Of a DNA stretch of 19,563 nucleotides, positions 7,421 to 17,690 are shown one piece after another (position 1 is the stretch's first letter; each line of letters starts with the position of its first letter). Position numbers and translations under genes: made by a program. Below the pieces are notes generated by a model. That model worked only from the letters and a program-made list of their open reading frames with translations. It made no database searches and was not told where the DNA came from. Origin of the DNA: Leucogyrophana mollusca (Eukaryota; Basidiomycota; Agaricomycetes; Boletales); NCBI GenBank assembly GCA_021014945.1, contig MU266715.1, positions 1 through 19,563 on the forward strand, in the 5' to 3' direction.

Positions 7421-9918
7421 ACGCAGAGATCGCTTCTATCTCATTCCGATGCTATATCGGCATAACACGAGGAGCATTAGCCCCCACAGGGCAAGCTTGT
7501 TGTTATCGAGTACATCATCCCTTCCAGCCACGTTGATTCAACAGCGAGCAGGTTGGACAGGAAGTTGCAGCAAGAATGTCACACACGAGTAGCTGGATGG
7601 TTTGCGTCAGGTAGTAACCAAGGAAGAGGCCCTGCGATGGGCACGATATATGAAGTGCCTGAAAGGATCGATAACGAATGAAAAATCGTACTTACCTCTT
7701 GCAGGGCATATGGTATCTGAGCTCACCATCCGAGGTTGAACAACAGGACGCCCGAAGCCAAAGAGATGTAACTGGCCGAATAACTTATTTGGGAGGACGA
7801 CTGAAATGCGGGGGAACTGGGGATCGAAGTTGACACTTTAGATCACGCAGAACGGCGCGCGGGCCGAACCCCACTGCACCGCCACCCACGGCCCCTTTCC
7901 CTGTGCTCCCACCACCCTCGCCTTTGGCAAAGTGCGCTGCTGCTGCACTCACTCCGCCTCCTAATTGTCGTACCCGTGCCCTGTAGGCCACTCTCTCACC
8001 GGGGATATTCCGCCGATAGCGCATTTTTCTCCACGGACAACGTGTTCCACTCCACTGAAAACGCGCTCTTCGCGTCCACCCTCATCAGCCCCGACTTTAC
8101 CCCTACGAATGCCTTCATGAACCCTCGCTAGCAGCCCCGCCATCCGGAGCACCTGGACGAGGATATGAGGGAAAATTAATACGGTAGACATGGGCTTCAC
8201 GCAGAGGACGGCGCCTGGCAGTGTCCCTCGGCCTGTGGGGTCTCGTACCATCCACCTGTACGACTCTCAATCCCAACGACTTCCCACTGCCCGACTTCTT
8301 CCAAGTAAACCCGGGTGAAAATTCCCTCTCTCCGGGCTGCGATCGGGAACGCGGGGTGAAGGGCTGGCTACGGAATTTTCGTTTTGCGAGACCAGACCCA
8401 GGATAAAAGTCCAAATGACTATATACCACAGTGACGCGAGCTCGACTTGCCTACCGCAACTGTCTCCACCTCCTGAAGTGCTCTCCGAAACACAAGGCGT
8501 CTAAGCACCCATGTCTCCGCATCGCTGTCTTCAGCCTCCGTGTCCCAGTGTCCCTCGCAGCGTTGCGGCGCCATAGCGTGGGTCGCTCCGGTCTCGAGGA
8601 GGTGCCGCATACAGTCACGACGGGGAATGTATCATCAAGATCAAACGAGCGCATGTATTGATTGCATACAAACCTCATCGGCTTTCTGAGCGCCACCATC
8701 AGCAGCAGCTGGTGGAGGCATGCTTCCGGCTGCTTGACGACCATCCTTGCTTGCGCAAAGCCGTGCCTAAAGCCATGTGGGAGATCTCCTGTGGACGAAG
8801 AGGGAAGTGTGAGGGTGGGGATATGTTTCGTCTATGTGTTCACAGCCTGCTGATGATTGTGTGCCTTTGGTCTTGGGTCTTGTTGTCGATGTGGTCTGCA
8901 GCGAGTGCATCCGTTCTGTCAGCCCATCCGGCGAGAGAAACGGGTATGGACTGGACTCTGATGCCTGGGCTGGCTCAAGCCCTTTGGTGCGCTCATTGGT
9001 GGTACCCCGGCCTTCGGTGCGCTCAGTGGATATGATATGGTCGCGGGTAGCTGGGGAGAAATCATTCGATGGATCCGACGCGGGGCAGATAAATGATTGT
9101 CCCACGTCGAGAATCGAAACACACAATGGACTGAGGGATTGGTTCTTTGGTGCGTCCAGGAGATGTCGTAGCCGGGATCTGTGGGGGCGAGTAGCTCAGC
9201 AATATCAGTATTTTCCATGCGTGTGATTGGCTTACGGCGGAGGTTAATGGATGTCACGAGGAGGTACGCATGCGCAGATCCTCCCCGTTTGATTTAGAAC
9301 ACCATACCTGAAAACGTGGGAGGCGGCTGGCTTACCACTCCAGCGAGGATTGGCGGAACTCTAACATAGACATAGATCCTATCAGTACAAAGAGACCATG
9401 ACATGACTCGTGGATGGATGTCCGCCCACCTTTGAGCCACTATCTCCTAGTATTTCACACCAGCAGCATCGGGGCTTTCTCCCATGGATAGATCGCGCCA
9501 GGGGGTCCGATCACGAGTAAGCGGTGGAAGAACGCGGCGATGATCGTGATCAGTCGCACAAAGGCGTGGTAACAGCTTGAAGTTACGATGGCGAAAACAT
9601 GTGTGGTTGCGACGGGGCTACGAAAGTAGGATGGCTAGACGTTGGCTAGACGTGTGGTGTTGAGCTTGAGGGCGCAATGAACTGAACTTGGGAACCAGTG
9701 TCAGCAGGTTCAATTGTAAGGAAGCGACTCGTTAGGTTGTTGTAAAAATTATCTATTCTGCTGCAAAGTATATTTCTGGACGAGATATCGCCCACGGCAA
9801 GTGGGCATCTAGAGTGGCCTTTTGCAAGGCGAAGGTAAGAACGGACGAGCTGAGGGTGCAGGTTGATGGCGCCTAGCCCTGGCGTCAAGGGTGTCGGAGC
9901 GCGTTAAGGTGACTTGCG
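7421..9918. other. About 2.5 kb without a recognisable intact gene; no counterpart in block 2
   Basis: This lies between the NLR1 promoter and the WD40 relic. Block 2 has only about 0.56 kb in the same place, and I saw no similarity between the two. Scattered short frames of 60-130 codons on both strands lack start context, splice pattern or a family signature. A partly protein-like stretch near 7990-8403 (+) is listed separately. Two small direct repeats are visible: CTT(T/C)GGTGCGCTCA near 8981 and 9013, and GGCTAGACGT at 9633 and 9644. No terminal repeats or target-site duplications marking an insertion were found by eye. Confidence 0.5.
7990..8403 (+). pseudogene. Unidentified frame-broken coding relic
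   Basis: The plus strand gives protein-like text split over frames. One frame reads FFSTDNVFHSTENALFAS followed by TLISPDFTPTNAFMNPR, then stops at about 8131. Another frame, from about 8221, reads TLNPNDFPLPDFFQVNPGE and ends at 8403-8405. The composition (Pro, Phe, Asn, Asp; few Arg/Lys) differs from neighbouring frames, which are Arg/Ser/Pro-rich noise. I do not recognise the family. It could also be chance, since no paralogous copy exists in the window to compare. Confidence 0.25.
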
Positions 9919-10870
9919 ATAAGCGGGAACTAAGGAATGGGAAATAATGCACCCAAGGGGATCGGCGACGCATTCGCCGGTAGTGGCGTCCCAATGCGAA
10001 TCATGGGATAGAGTGCGCTACTGGCAAACATCCTCCCGTCGGGTGGCAATGCAAACCGCGAACTGGGGTTTTATGTCCTACCAAAAGTCCTAAGGTGCCA
10101 TGTCCATCTCATGTGTCCACGATCCAAATATTTCCGTCCTTTCTCCGTATATAATTTGCTGTCCGTCGCGAGACAGCTTACAGACAGTAGGAGTCTTCCA
10201 ATTGGAAAGGTTCCGCCACGAGCTGTCCAGTTACAGCATCCCATACGACCACAGTAAAGTCGTTCTCCGAAAAGGCCGCAAATTATTGCCCGTCTCTCGA
10301 TCAGATTATCGACTTGATATGTGTACCGCACTCGGCTGGTTCCATCGTCAGCTTCCCTGGCTTAACTTACCGGACGCGGATGATGCTTCTGTTGACGATT
10401 GAAACACGACGACCGTCTGGGGGAATGTAGGGTTGTGACCATGACTCGGTCACAAGGCCCCGTCATCGTGAAATGGGGACGATATGTCGGGGACGCGGAT
10501 GGAACTGCTTGACCCAAATTGCCAGATGCGCATAGTACCGTTATGAGACCCACTGCTGACATTTTTGCCGCCAGTACCGACAACCAGGGATACAATTCAG
10601 TCGCTGTGCCCCTCAAGTGGTGAACCGACAGTTTCACCCGTATGGACGTCCCAAACGCGGATCTCGTCCTGGGAGCTGCTGCTGAGTAGTGACCCTCGGG
10701 AGTGTAGATAATGCGCGACGCAAGTTCGGTATGCCCCTTGTATAGTACTGTGGTTTGTCAGATTCTTTCGGTGAGGCTCACGATGAAGTCGATGCAAGGG
10801 AGACTGGCGATATGGACATGGGGATGTGTGGCTGGTCGGACGGCGCCGGGAGTGCGAGAGGGGGACATGA
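9919..10870 (-). pseudogene. Decayed WD40-repeat gene, block 1 copy
   Basis: Minus-strand reading starts near HRLHREPHRKNLTN (about 10797-10750). Then follow DEIRVWDVHTGE (about 10640-10670), a stop at 10597-10599, GTMRIWQFGS in another frame (about 10510-10535), VVWDAVTGQLV (about 10215-10250), and a further blade that is interrupted (PVRGLHCHPTGG-like, about 10040-10070). These are the strand-d WD/IW signatures and [GH]..V..[LV]..SPDG pieces of a beta-propeller, spread over at least three frames with several stops. The most 3' blade present in block 2 is missing; similarity ends near 9919. In fungi such blades usually form the sensor end of NACHT-WD40 proteins or stand-alone scaffolds. No upstream NTPase is seen. 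Confidence 0.75.
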
Positions 10871-11238
10871 CGAACTTTGGCTCAATGAACAGTCGTGTCT
10901 GGATGTATACTTCAGGCTTCGATGTGTAAGGGACATCGTGCCTGGCTTGCGGGAGTGAAATATCTGTCCACACAGAGCAAGAAAGAGACGCATGGAGTGG
11001 TCGGTGGCGAGCGGATAAGTCGCCAAGGCAGTACAAGACTTCACACACTCCATACGCAATGGGTGCCCTGGATACATAACACATGTCGGAGGAGGAGCTG
11101 GCGTTCACCTCCGCATTGGGGAGCGTACGCGATTGATAGGGAGGCCTCGACGACGGAGAGAATGGCCGTGGGAGGTGGACGAGGAGATTAGGTAAAACTC
11201 ACATTTCAATTTTCAACTTTGCCCTTGCCTGGGTGTCG
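10871..11238. other. Spacer between blocks 1 and 2
   Basis: No gene recognised. Similarity to sequence beyond the second WD40 relic ends near 10870 (shared string GTGTGGCTGGTCGGACGG at about 10825 and 19255), and R1b similarity begins near 11239. The junction of the two duplicated blocks therefore falls here. Confidence 0.5.
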
Positions 11239-11929
11239 TCTCCCCCGATACGACAACAACACTAACTCAACCCACACGCCCTACATCTCCAACTCTACAC
11301 GCAGCTTACTATGGGGATGACTGGGTTGGAAGACTGACGGGAAGGTGTTTGGATGCTGGGGTTGCAAGGTGGTCATAAAAGTTCAAGTTGATCGTGGTCG
11401 TTCATCTCGCGGGACGATGCACGTGACTAAATTCACACTCGTGCCTGCTCAGCTGCACCGCTCCCTTCGCTGACACCCCACTCGGGCTCGCCTCCGGTAC
11501 ACCACTGTTCCACCTACAGTCAGCATGCCCTCCAGGCTACTTGCTCAGGCGGCTCGTTGTGTCCTTTCGCAGGGTGTGATGGTTGATGGTTCTTTGTGCG
11601 GTTACCGGTGCAGACAAGGTGGCGATCGATCACGCTGACGCCCGCGACTCTGACGCCCCACGCTCCACTCGACGACGGCCCCTCTAGCCACCTGTGCGCT
11701 TGGACTCGTGCAACAAATTTGGCCCCCCGGCGCCGCCTCGTCGCCTTCTCGCAGTAAGTGTGACCACGACGTGGCGCACGACGAAACGCTGCGCACACGA
11801 GCTGGACCCGTACGCAAGAAGCCATCACGCTGTCCCGTCGCTCTCGGTTCGAGGTCTGCCGTCCGAGCGCGTGTGATCTGCTCAAACGCCCCTTCAAATA
11901 TCATCTCTAGCACCCCACATCCTCCACGC
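11239..11929. repeat. R1b: first of three successive R1 copies on the 3' side of NLR2
   Basis: Blocks shared with R1a in the same order are ATACGACAAC.ACAC, AACCCACACGCC.TACA, GACTGGGTTGGAAGACTG (about 11318), GTGTGATGGTTGATGGTTC (about 11575), TTGGACTCGTGCAACAAA (about 11701), GAGCGCGTGTG..CTC.AACGCCCCTTC and ATC.TCTAGCACCCCACATCC (about 11903-11923). Indels separate the blocks. No frame is conserved well enough between copies to support a gene. Confidence 0.7.
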
Positions 11930-12388
11930 ACAGGAATGGCTGGGTTGGGAGACTGACGGGCAGGAGTATGGATGCGAGGCGAGATGTCAGTGCAATGGAG
12001 ATGGAGACAGAAGTTTGTGGCGTTTGGATAGATCAATCCTGGACATTGATCTCGCAGAACGCTCCACAGGACTGAATCTACTGCACCTCTGCCTACCGCA
12101 CTGCTCCCTGCGTTGGCACCGGGCTCGCCTTCTGTCGGGTGCACCACTGCTCCGCCTATCGTCAGCGTACCCGCATACTCCCGTCCACTTGCTCACACGG
12201 GCTCAACGTGGCTCTCCCATTCCCTGGGGGGCAGTCGGTGCTGGGGGTGGGTTCGGTGGAGGTATTTATGGGCTGGTGTGATTGTTGATGGTTCCCTGTG
12301 CGCTTGCTGGCACAGACAAGGTGACGATCGGTCTCGCTTAGCGCCCTCGACGTTCATGTTCCATGCTCCACTTGACGACGTCCTCTCT
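11930..12388. repeat. R1c: second R1 copy, 3'-truncated
   Basis: Begins at ATGGCTGGGTTGGGAGACTG (about 11936) and continues with TTGATCTCGCAGAACGCTCCAC, AATCTACTGCACC, GCGTACCCGCA, TTTATGGGC.GGTGTGATTGTTGATGGTTC (about 12266) and TCCACTTGACGACGTCCTCTC. It then passes straight into the start of R1d (GCCTCCCATCTTCGC). The last ~300 bases of the full R1 are absent, so the join is a truncation or unequal crossover point. Confidence 0.7.
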
Positions 12389-13085
12389 GCCTCCCATCTT
12401 CGCAACTTGGCACCCCGATACATATGACAACCCACACACCCCACACCTCCCCACGCAACTCCGAGTCACTTCGAGATTGGCTGGGTTGGAAGACTGACGG
12501 GCAATAGTTTGAATGCCGGAGTTCCGAGGTGAGTGAGATGTTAGCATGCAGGTGGGGACAGAACTCGACCATGGTGGTCGCTCTCGCAGAACGCTGCGTT
12601 GCACGAGCCTCTATCTACTGCACCTCTGCCTACCGCACCACCCACTGCGCTAACACGGTGCCCGCCTTCTGCCAGGTACACCACTCCTCCGCCTTCCATC
12701 AGCGTACCCGCACTCCCCAGGCTGCTTGCTCACACGCGCTGAAAGTGGAGAGCGGAGGGATTTATGGGTTGATGTGATAGAAAATGGTTCCTTGTACGGT
12801 TCCTGGCGTGAACAGGTGGAAGTCGATCACACTTGACGCCCTTGACGTTCACGTTCCACGCTCCACTTGATGATGTCCTCTCGGGCTGCGGGTTCGCCGG
12901 CGCGCTTGGACCCCGAACCTCGCTCCTCGCCGCCGCCTTCTCCTCGTAATTGTCGTCGCGACGCACGACGAGGGGCCGCGTGTGATCCGAGCAGATGCCC
13001 TTTCGACTACGATCTCTAGCACCCCACATCCTTCTCTAACATGCCACCCCAAGAGCACGTGCGACAGGCTCTTGCCTCCTCGCGG
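12389..13085. repeat. R1d: third R1 copy, next to R2'
   Basis: Starts GCCTCCCATCTTCGCAACTTGGCACCCCGATA, matching 1769-1800. It continues through GGCTGGGTTGGAAGACTGACGGGC (about 12480), CTGCACCTCTGCCTACCGCACCAC and TTTATGGG.TGATGTGATAGAAAATGGTTC. It ends ATCTCTAGCACCCCACATCCTTCTCTA, after which similarity carries on into the R2' flank exactly as R1a does into R2. It is therefore the positional equivalent of R1a. Confidence 0.7.
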
Positions 13086-14441
13086 CCATCCTTACGATCT
13101 CGGGCATGCTCCCCTGCCTCCTAAACACCATCTTCCCCTGCTTCACTACCACACTTCCCTCCTTGCTCCTCGCCGCTATCGACGTCCGGGTTATTCCTCT
13201 TTTCCCCTCGCATACCCAACATCCGCCTCATCTCTCCCACGTTAATGCAATGCGCCGCTCTGTGGACCACCACACCACGCCTGACAAGCGCGCGCGGTAA
13301 CAAGGCATGTGACGCAGCACGGTCCCACCCCCCTGTCTGTATTTCAGCCACCTCTTCATATTACGACAGCCTACTCCTTTCACCGCGTACCTTCTGTATT
13401 CGAACACCAGGCTGACGCAGGGAAAGCGAACCGGGAGAGCGAGAACGTCGCCCGAACATGTTACTTCCGCCGAATGTGTGCCTCTCTGTTGGTCCAGGGC
13501 CTGACTCTCCACTACGGTCATCGCGGGTCTCAGAGACGGCTACGTTCCAGTGACATAGACTAGTGCACGCTCGTATACGAAGTCTCACTCCCGTCGCCAC
13601 AGCGTCACGCACACGAGCCTCATCCCCAGCCTTCCTCAAGCTATGCTTACGTCTTTCTCCAGCACCCACCTGACCTCAAAGTTCTCCATTATCTGGCGCG
13701 CGAACGGGAGGTGCTCACACAGGGGCGTACCTGCCCTCACCACACGGCAACCCCGCATACGAGTCATGCCACAACCCCGCCCTTAAGCCGTGCCTCACTC
13801 GCACACTGTCACGTCGGTACTCTGCGTCGACGGCAAGTATTTGATCTTCGACCGAACTCCCAGGGTACGGTTCCTGTGGTTGTCCGAGGCAAATGGATGG
13901 AAGTCCGCGTATCGACCTTCATGGGTTCGTGGCTGGAATTGCGCAAGGGGGACGAGATTAGTGTGGTAGTCGAGAGGTCCGGTTCACAAGGATAACGGGA
14001 GGAAGGACCTAAAAGGAGACTCAAAAAGGCTCGCCAGGTGCCCGGTTGTCCTGGCGGATGTGACCGTCCCAAAAGGTTCCGTTGCTGCGTTGGCATGAGG
14101 CGAGGATTCGAGGATGGTGTTGGCGAACTGCGCGGTTGGTGTTCGCTAACTGTTTACTTTCTGTGTCTTAGGGGTCTGTTTCCGCCAGATTCGCTATGCA
14201 AACGTCTTCTCGTGCTTATACTGCTTGTCGAGCGACCCGTCATCCTGGTCGAACCATATGCCCACCCACGACCCCCCCCCCCCCCTCGTGAATGAATATG
14301 TAGCTCGCTTTTCTAGATATGCGGGCGCACAACGGGGAGGATAGATACGGCGGCGTGCCACGAATATGAGTTGATCTAGTGATACCACTGTATGGTAAGG
14401 GTACATTGTGTAAATTAGCCTTCGGTTTACCAGAAACTAGC
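13086..14441. repeat. R2': 3' flank of NLR2, homologous to 2571-4058
   Basis: Counterpart of the NLR1 3' flank, collinear to the NLR stop codon. It has one unit of the segment that is doubled at 3199-3590. It contains an uninterrupted run of 14 C at 14272-14285 where the other copy reads CCACCCCCTCCCTCC. Peptides shared with R2 in frame include DLKVLHY.A.EREVL (plus) and EHLPF.R.IMENFEV (minus). Stops elsewhere argue against a working gene on either strand. Confidence 0.65.
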
Positions 14442-17400
14442 TTAGGCGGATGGAAGACGTCCCTCCAGAAATGATTTCCACCCGTTATGTTCCTCCTTCA
14501 GTTGAGTATGTAGGTTCCAAACGTACAGAAGGTCAGGATGTCTCCCCGTGGCATCGCACAGTGATTGGGCTTTGGTAAACCACTTTCTCGCGCCAGCAAT
14601 ATCCCCCTCCATGAACGCGATCTCCCCCAGAGCCCTGCTGCTACGGGTTTCAAGCTCGAGATCTGAAGTTTCATCACAGGAGTCCACCACCCCCAAGAAA
14701 AGCTCCCTGGCCTTTTCGTAGTCCCCTGCGAACAACTCGTTGCGTGCAGCACAGTCGTTCATCATCGCTATTGTACTGATTGGTTGCCACCCTCGTGTCG
14801 TCATTTCACCGAAAGCACGCCTCAAGATATCCCTGGCACGGTCGAAATGTCCTTGGTCACTAGCGAACGCTGCTTGTTCCCACAACACTTGGCAGGCATT
14901 ATCAACGTCGTTCCCCTCTGATGCAAGAGCGAGGGCCTCCTCCAGAAGCTTGCGTGCTTCCACGTAGTTCCCGTCTCGCGCTTCGGCTTTCGCCAGCCGC
15001 GTAAGGCTCTGTGCATGCCCAAGATTGTCATTTATGCGGATGGCGAGATATAACCGAGTTCCGAAGTGTTGCCTCGCAGCCGCATAGTTCCCGGAATGCC
15101 ACTCCGCCTCCCCCTGACAGCCCGCAGCCCAGGCGATATTACCGGCATCACTGGTGCTATCAAAGTGCTCCCGAGCATTCGTAAACAGTGTCAGAGCTTC
15201 TTGGACCCGCCCTTTGCACATCATGGCATGACCGAGGGCCACATTGGTTCGAGCTTCATCATGTGGGCTGAGAATGTGATGTTCCCCTCTCAAATTCAAA
15301 GTTTCGTGCAACGTTTGTTCGGCAGCTGAGACATTGCCCAAGACCGAGTGCAATTGCGCTACTTGCTCGAGGCAGCGTGCGGTCATCTCGTGCTCCTGAT
15401 AGTGGGCGAAGAGACGTTTGGCAGTGGTGAATAGGTTGATGGCCTCTCTCTCTTCACTGAGAAGTATTGCAAGATGCCCGAGATAGTAAACGCACATGCA
15501 CGCCTCTCTGTCGACAAGATGGAAGGTACGACCAGGCTTGCCCAAGATTGCTGTGCGCAAGGAAGTAGGGCGTGGTTTGTACAGCATAAGCAGCCAGAGG
15601 AATTGCGAACAAGCCTGGTAGATGGATTTTACGTCTTTGACGGTAGCTTGAGAAAAATCGTGACCAATTAACCGCTCCACATTCGCATCTTCTGTTGTGA
15701 TCCAAGCCCCTTCGTCGTCGAGCTGTGCGTAATAGTGATTTCTGACCTCTGTCAAGTCGAGCGGAGGGGTGTCACGGGCTTGGTGAGTGTTCAATATATG
15801 AATGCGAATCGGAGAAAGCATTGTGTAGGCTTCGGTCTTGCGGTACATGAGCGAGAGTCGGCAAAGTGCGTCTATGATGGAGCGTATGTTTGGTATAGAC
15901 GGAAATAAATCCTCCAGGTTCTTTTTCTCGATTCCTTGAGGGAGGAATGCCACGACCTGCATGACATGCCTAGCGTCATTCCCCAGCTGCTTGATTGACG
16001 AAGATCCCAACGACAGCTCGATAGTGACAGATAAGCTCTGAAGCTTCCCACCACCAACTTCCAACAAACGAGTATGCTGTTCCCCCCACGCTCTCGTCAA
16101 TTGACCGAGGGTCCACTGATTCTCCGCCGCTACATTGGCGAGTAGATTGATGGACAGCGCGTGGAAGTCCAGGTCCTTCAAAAGCTTGTCCATTATGGTG
16201 ATGCTGGCTGGAGAGCCATCGGTCCGATAGATGTTAGTAAATACTTCACGCGCGGCGCTCGGATCCAACGCAGGGACGTCGATGATGATGCGGCGCAGGT
16301 TCGTCGAGACCCTTCTGTTTCGCGTGGTGAGTACAATCCTAACAGATGGCAATGCCCCGAAATCGTCGATGGCCTCTGCTATGCGATCTGCACCGGATAC
16401 AGTGTCTTGGAAGGTCTCCGCGTTGTCGAGGACGACGAGGACGTTGTTTGCGGCTAGACATGCTCTGATGGCGCTGAGGCGAGTGAACTTGACACCCAAA
16501 ACATCAGCGATGCGTCCAATGAACGTGTCAAAAGTGATTTGTGACGCATCGATGCTGTCGAAGCTGACGAAGAACCGGCGATCTTGAAATTCAGCGACGA
16601 TCGAGCCCTCGTTCAGGATCGCTTTTGCGATGCTGGTCTTCCCAATTCCACCCGGGCCGACAAGAACGACATGTTGGAGGCGAAGGCTTTCTACCGCGTC
16701 TCGAACGAGGTTGTCTCGTCCGAAAAACATCGGAGGTCGTCCAGGTGGCGGTTCACGGTCGGGTTCGCCACTACATCCGCCATGGGGGATAGTTTAGATA
16801 AAGGTAGAGGACCAACTCACGCCGTCGTGTCCATGCCCCCCTTAAGCGTTCGTCCGATGTTACCGATTTCCATGTCGATGTGCACAATCAACTCGTGCTG
16901 AGGGTGAATTTAGCAAACGTTGGGGATACCATCAGGTGTCGCACCCACATCACATATCCGTAGAAACGAATCCAATTGTTCCTTCCACTTGGCAATACTC
17001 TCCCGGTCTACCGACGCAGAAAACACTCGATAACGGAGTGCACGTTGCTCTTTTGCCTTGACGGTCTTCTCTATACCGTCAACGGAGCTTCGTCGCCATT
17101 AGCGGGATATCCAAGTGTGCGACGGGTGATATATCTACCTCCTCAGTTCGTCAAGAGCTCGGACGAGGGTTGGATCAGTGTCACTTTCGGGTCTCCCGCA
17201 GGTTGAACGCTTTACGGAATTGGCTATCTTCTCGCACCGATCGAGGACTTCTGTAAAATCGTCTTTATTTTGCATGGTATTCTGCGAGATCAAGGTCGGT
17301 CATGGTCTAGAAAGAAGTATAGACAAACCTTGACGGTCGTGAGGATGCTGCTCAACGTCGAAAGAACACCCTTGGCCACGTCAAGAGGGACCAGGTCTTT

Positions 17401-17571
17401 GGTGGTGTCGAGAAGCCCTATCACGTTGGACAGAACAGCTACGGTGCTATCATGGCTTTTGGTCTCTATCGCAGATGATTTTGAGGAGGTTTTACCCTGG
17501 AGAAAGATGTTGGTCACGGCATCAGAGGTCGACACGTCGCTCACCTTTCCCCGCCAGTTGGGCCGAGGCAT
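14442..17571 (-). CDS. NLR2: MLKL/HeLo-like bundle - NB-ARC - TPR STAND protein (960 aa, six exons)
   Basis: Paralogue of NLR1, sharing roughly four residues in five. Minus-strand exons are 17571-17545, 17496-17329, 17281-17139, 17087-16949, 16897-16821 and 16770-14442. Introns are 47-51 nt, in the same positions and phases as NLR1. Start ATG 17571 begins MPRPNWRGK. The N-terminal helical domain (about 10-160) keeps VAKGVLSTLSSIL and ASVDRESIAKWKEQLDSF. Exon 5 has 25 codons instead of 43, so the coiled-coil linker is short. The Pro-rich EPPPGRPP segment precedes MFFGRD. Walker A is GPGGIGKTS (223-231), Walker B LVVLDN (296-301) and the sensor VLTTRN (331-336). About eight TPR-like repeats occupy the C-terminal third. 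Intron 3 uses an AAG acceptor and intron 5 a TAG acceptor. The last exon is again 762 codons from MFFGRD, because a 3-codon gain (SIT, SPASITIMDK) offsets a 3-codon loss in the DDE run before GAW. No stops or frameshifts were seen. Confidence 0.85.
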
Positions 17572-17654
17572 TATTTGGCTTGACTGAGAAAGTATCCAAA
17601 GAGATGCAGTGGGAGCGGAGGCAGTGAGTGTTGGATCGAGGGGCGCTTCGCAGG

Positions 17655-17662
17655 CTATATTT
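17655..17662 (-). promoter_or_regulatory. Candidate TATA element of NLR2
   Basis: Minus-strand AAATATAG lies 84-91 bases upstream of the NLR2 ATG, in a stretch otherwise similar to the NLR1 upstream region, where the same place has no TATA-like string. Position and sequence fit a core promoter element. Unproven. Confidence 0.3.
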
Positions 17663-17690
17663 GCACCCCTCACGTGTTCTTCCTCGTGCA

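Noticed and set aside
8451..9257. Overlapping frames of 63-130 codons on both strands
   Set aside because: None has a recognisable motif, splice pattern or paralogous support; judged noise.
11602..12147. Minus-strand frame of 181 codons across R1b/R1c
   Set aside because: It crosses a repeat junction, which would make a chimeric product, and only a short GCGVLEMIFEGA stretch is shared with R1a's minus frame.
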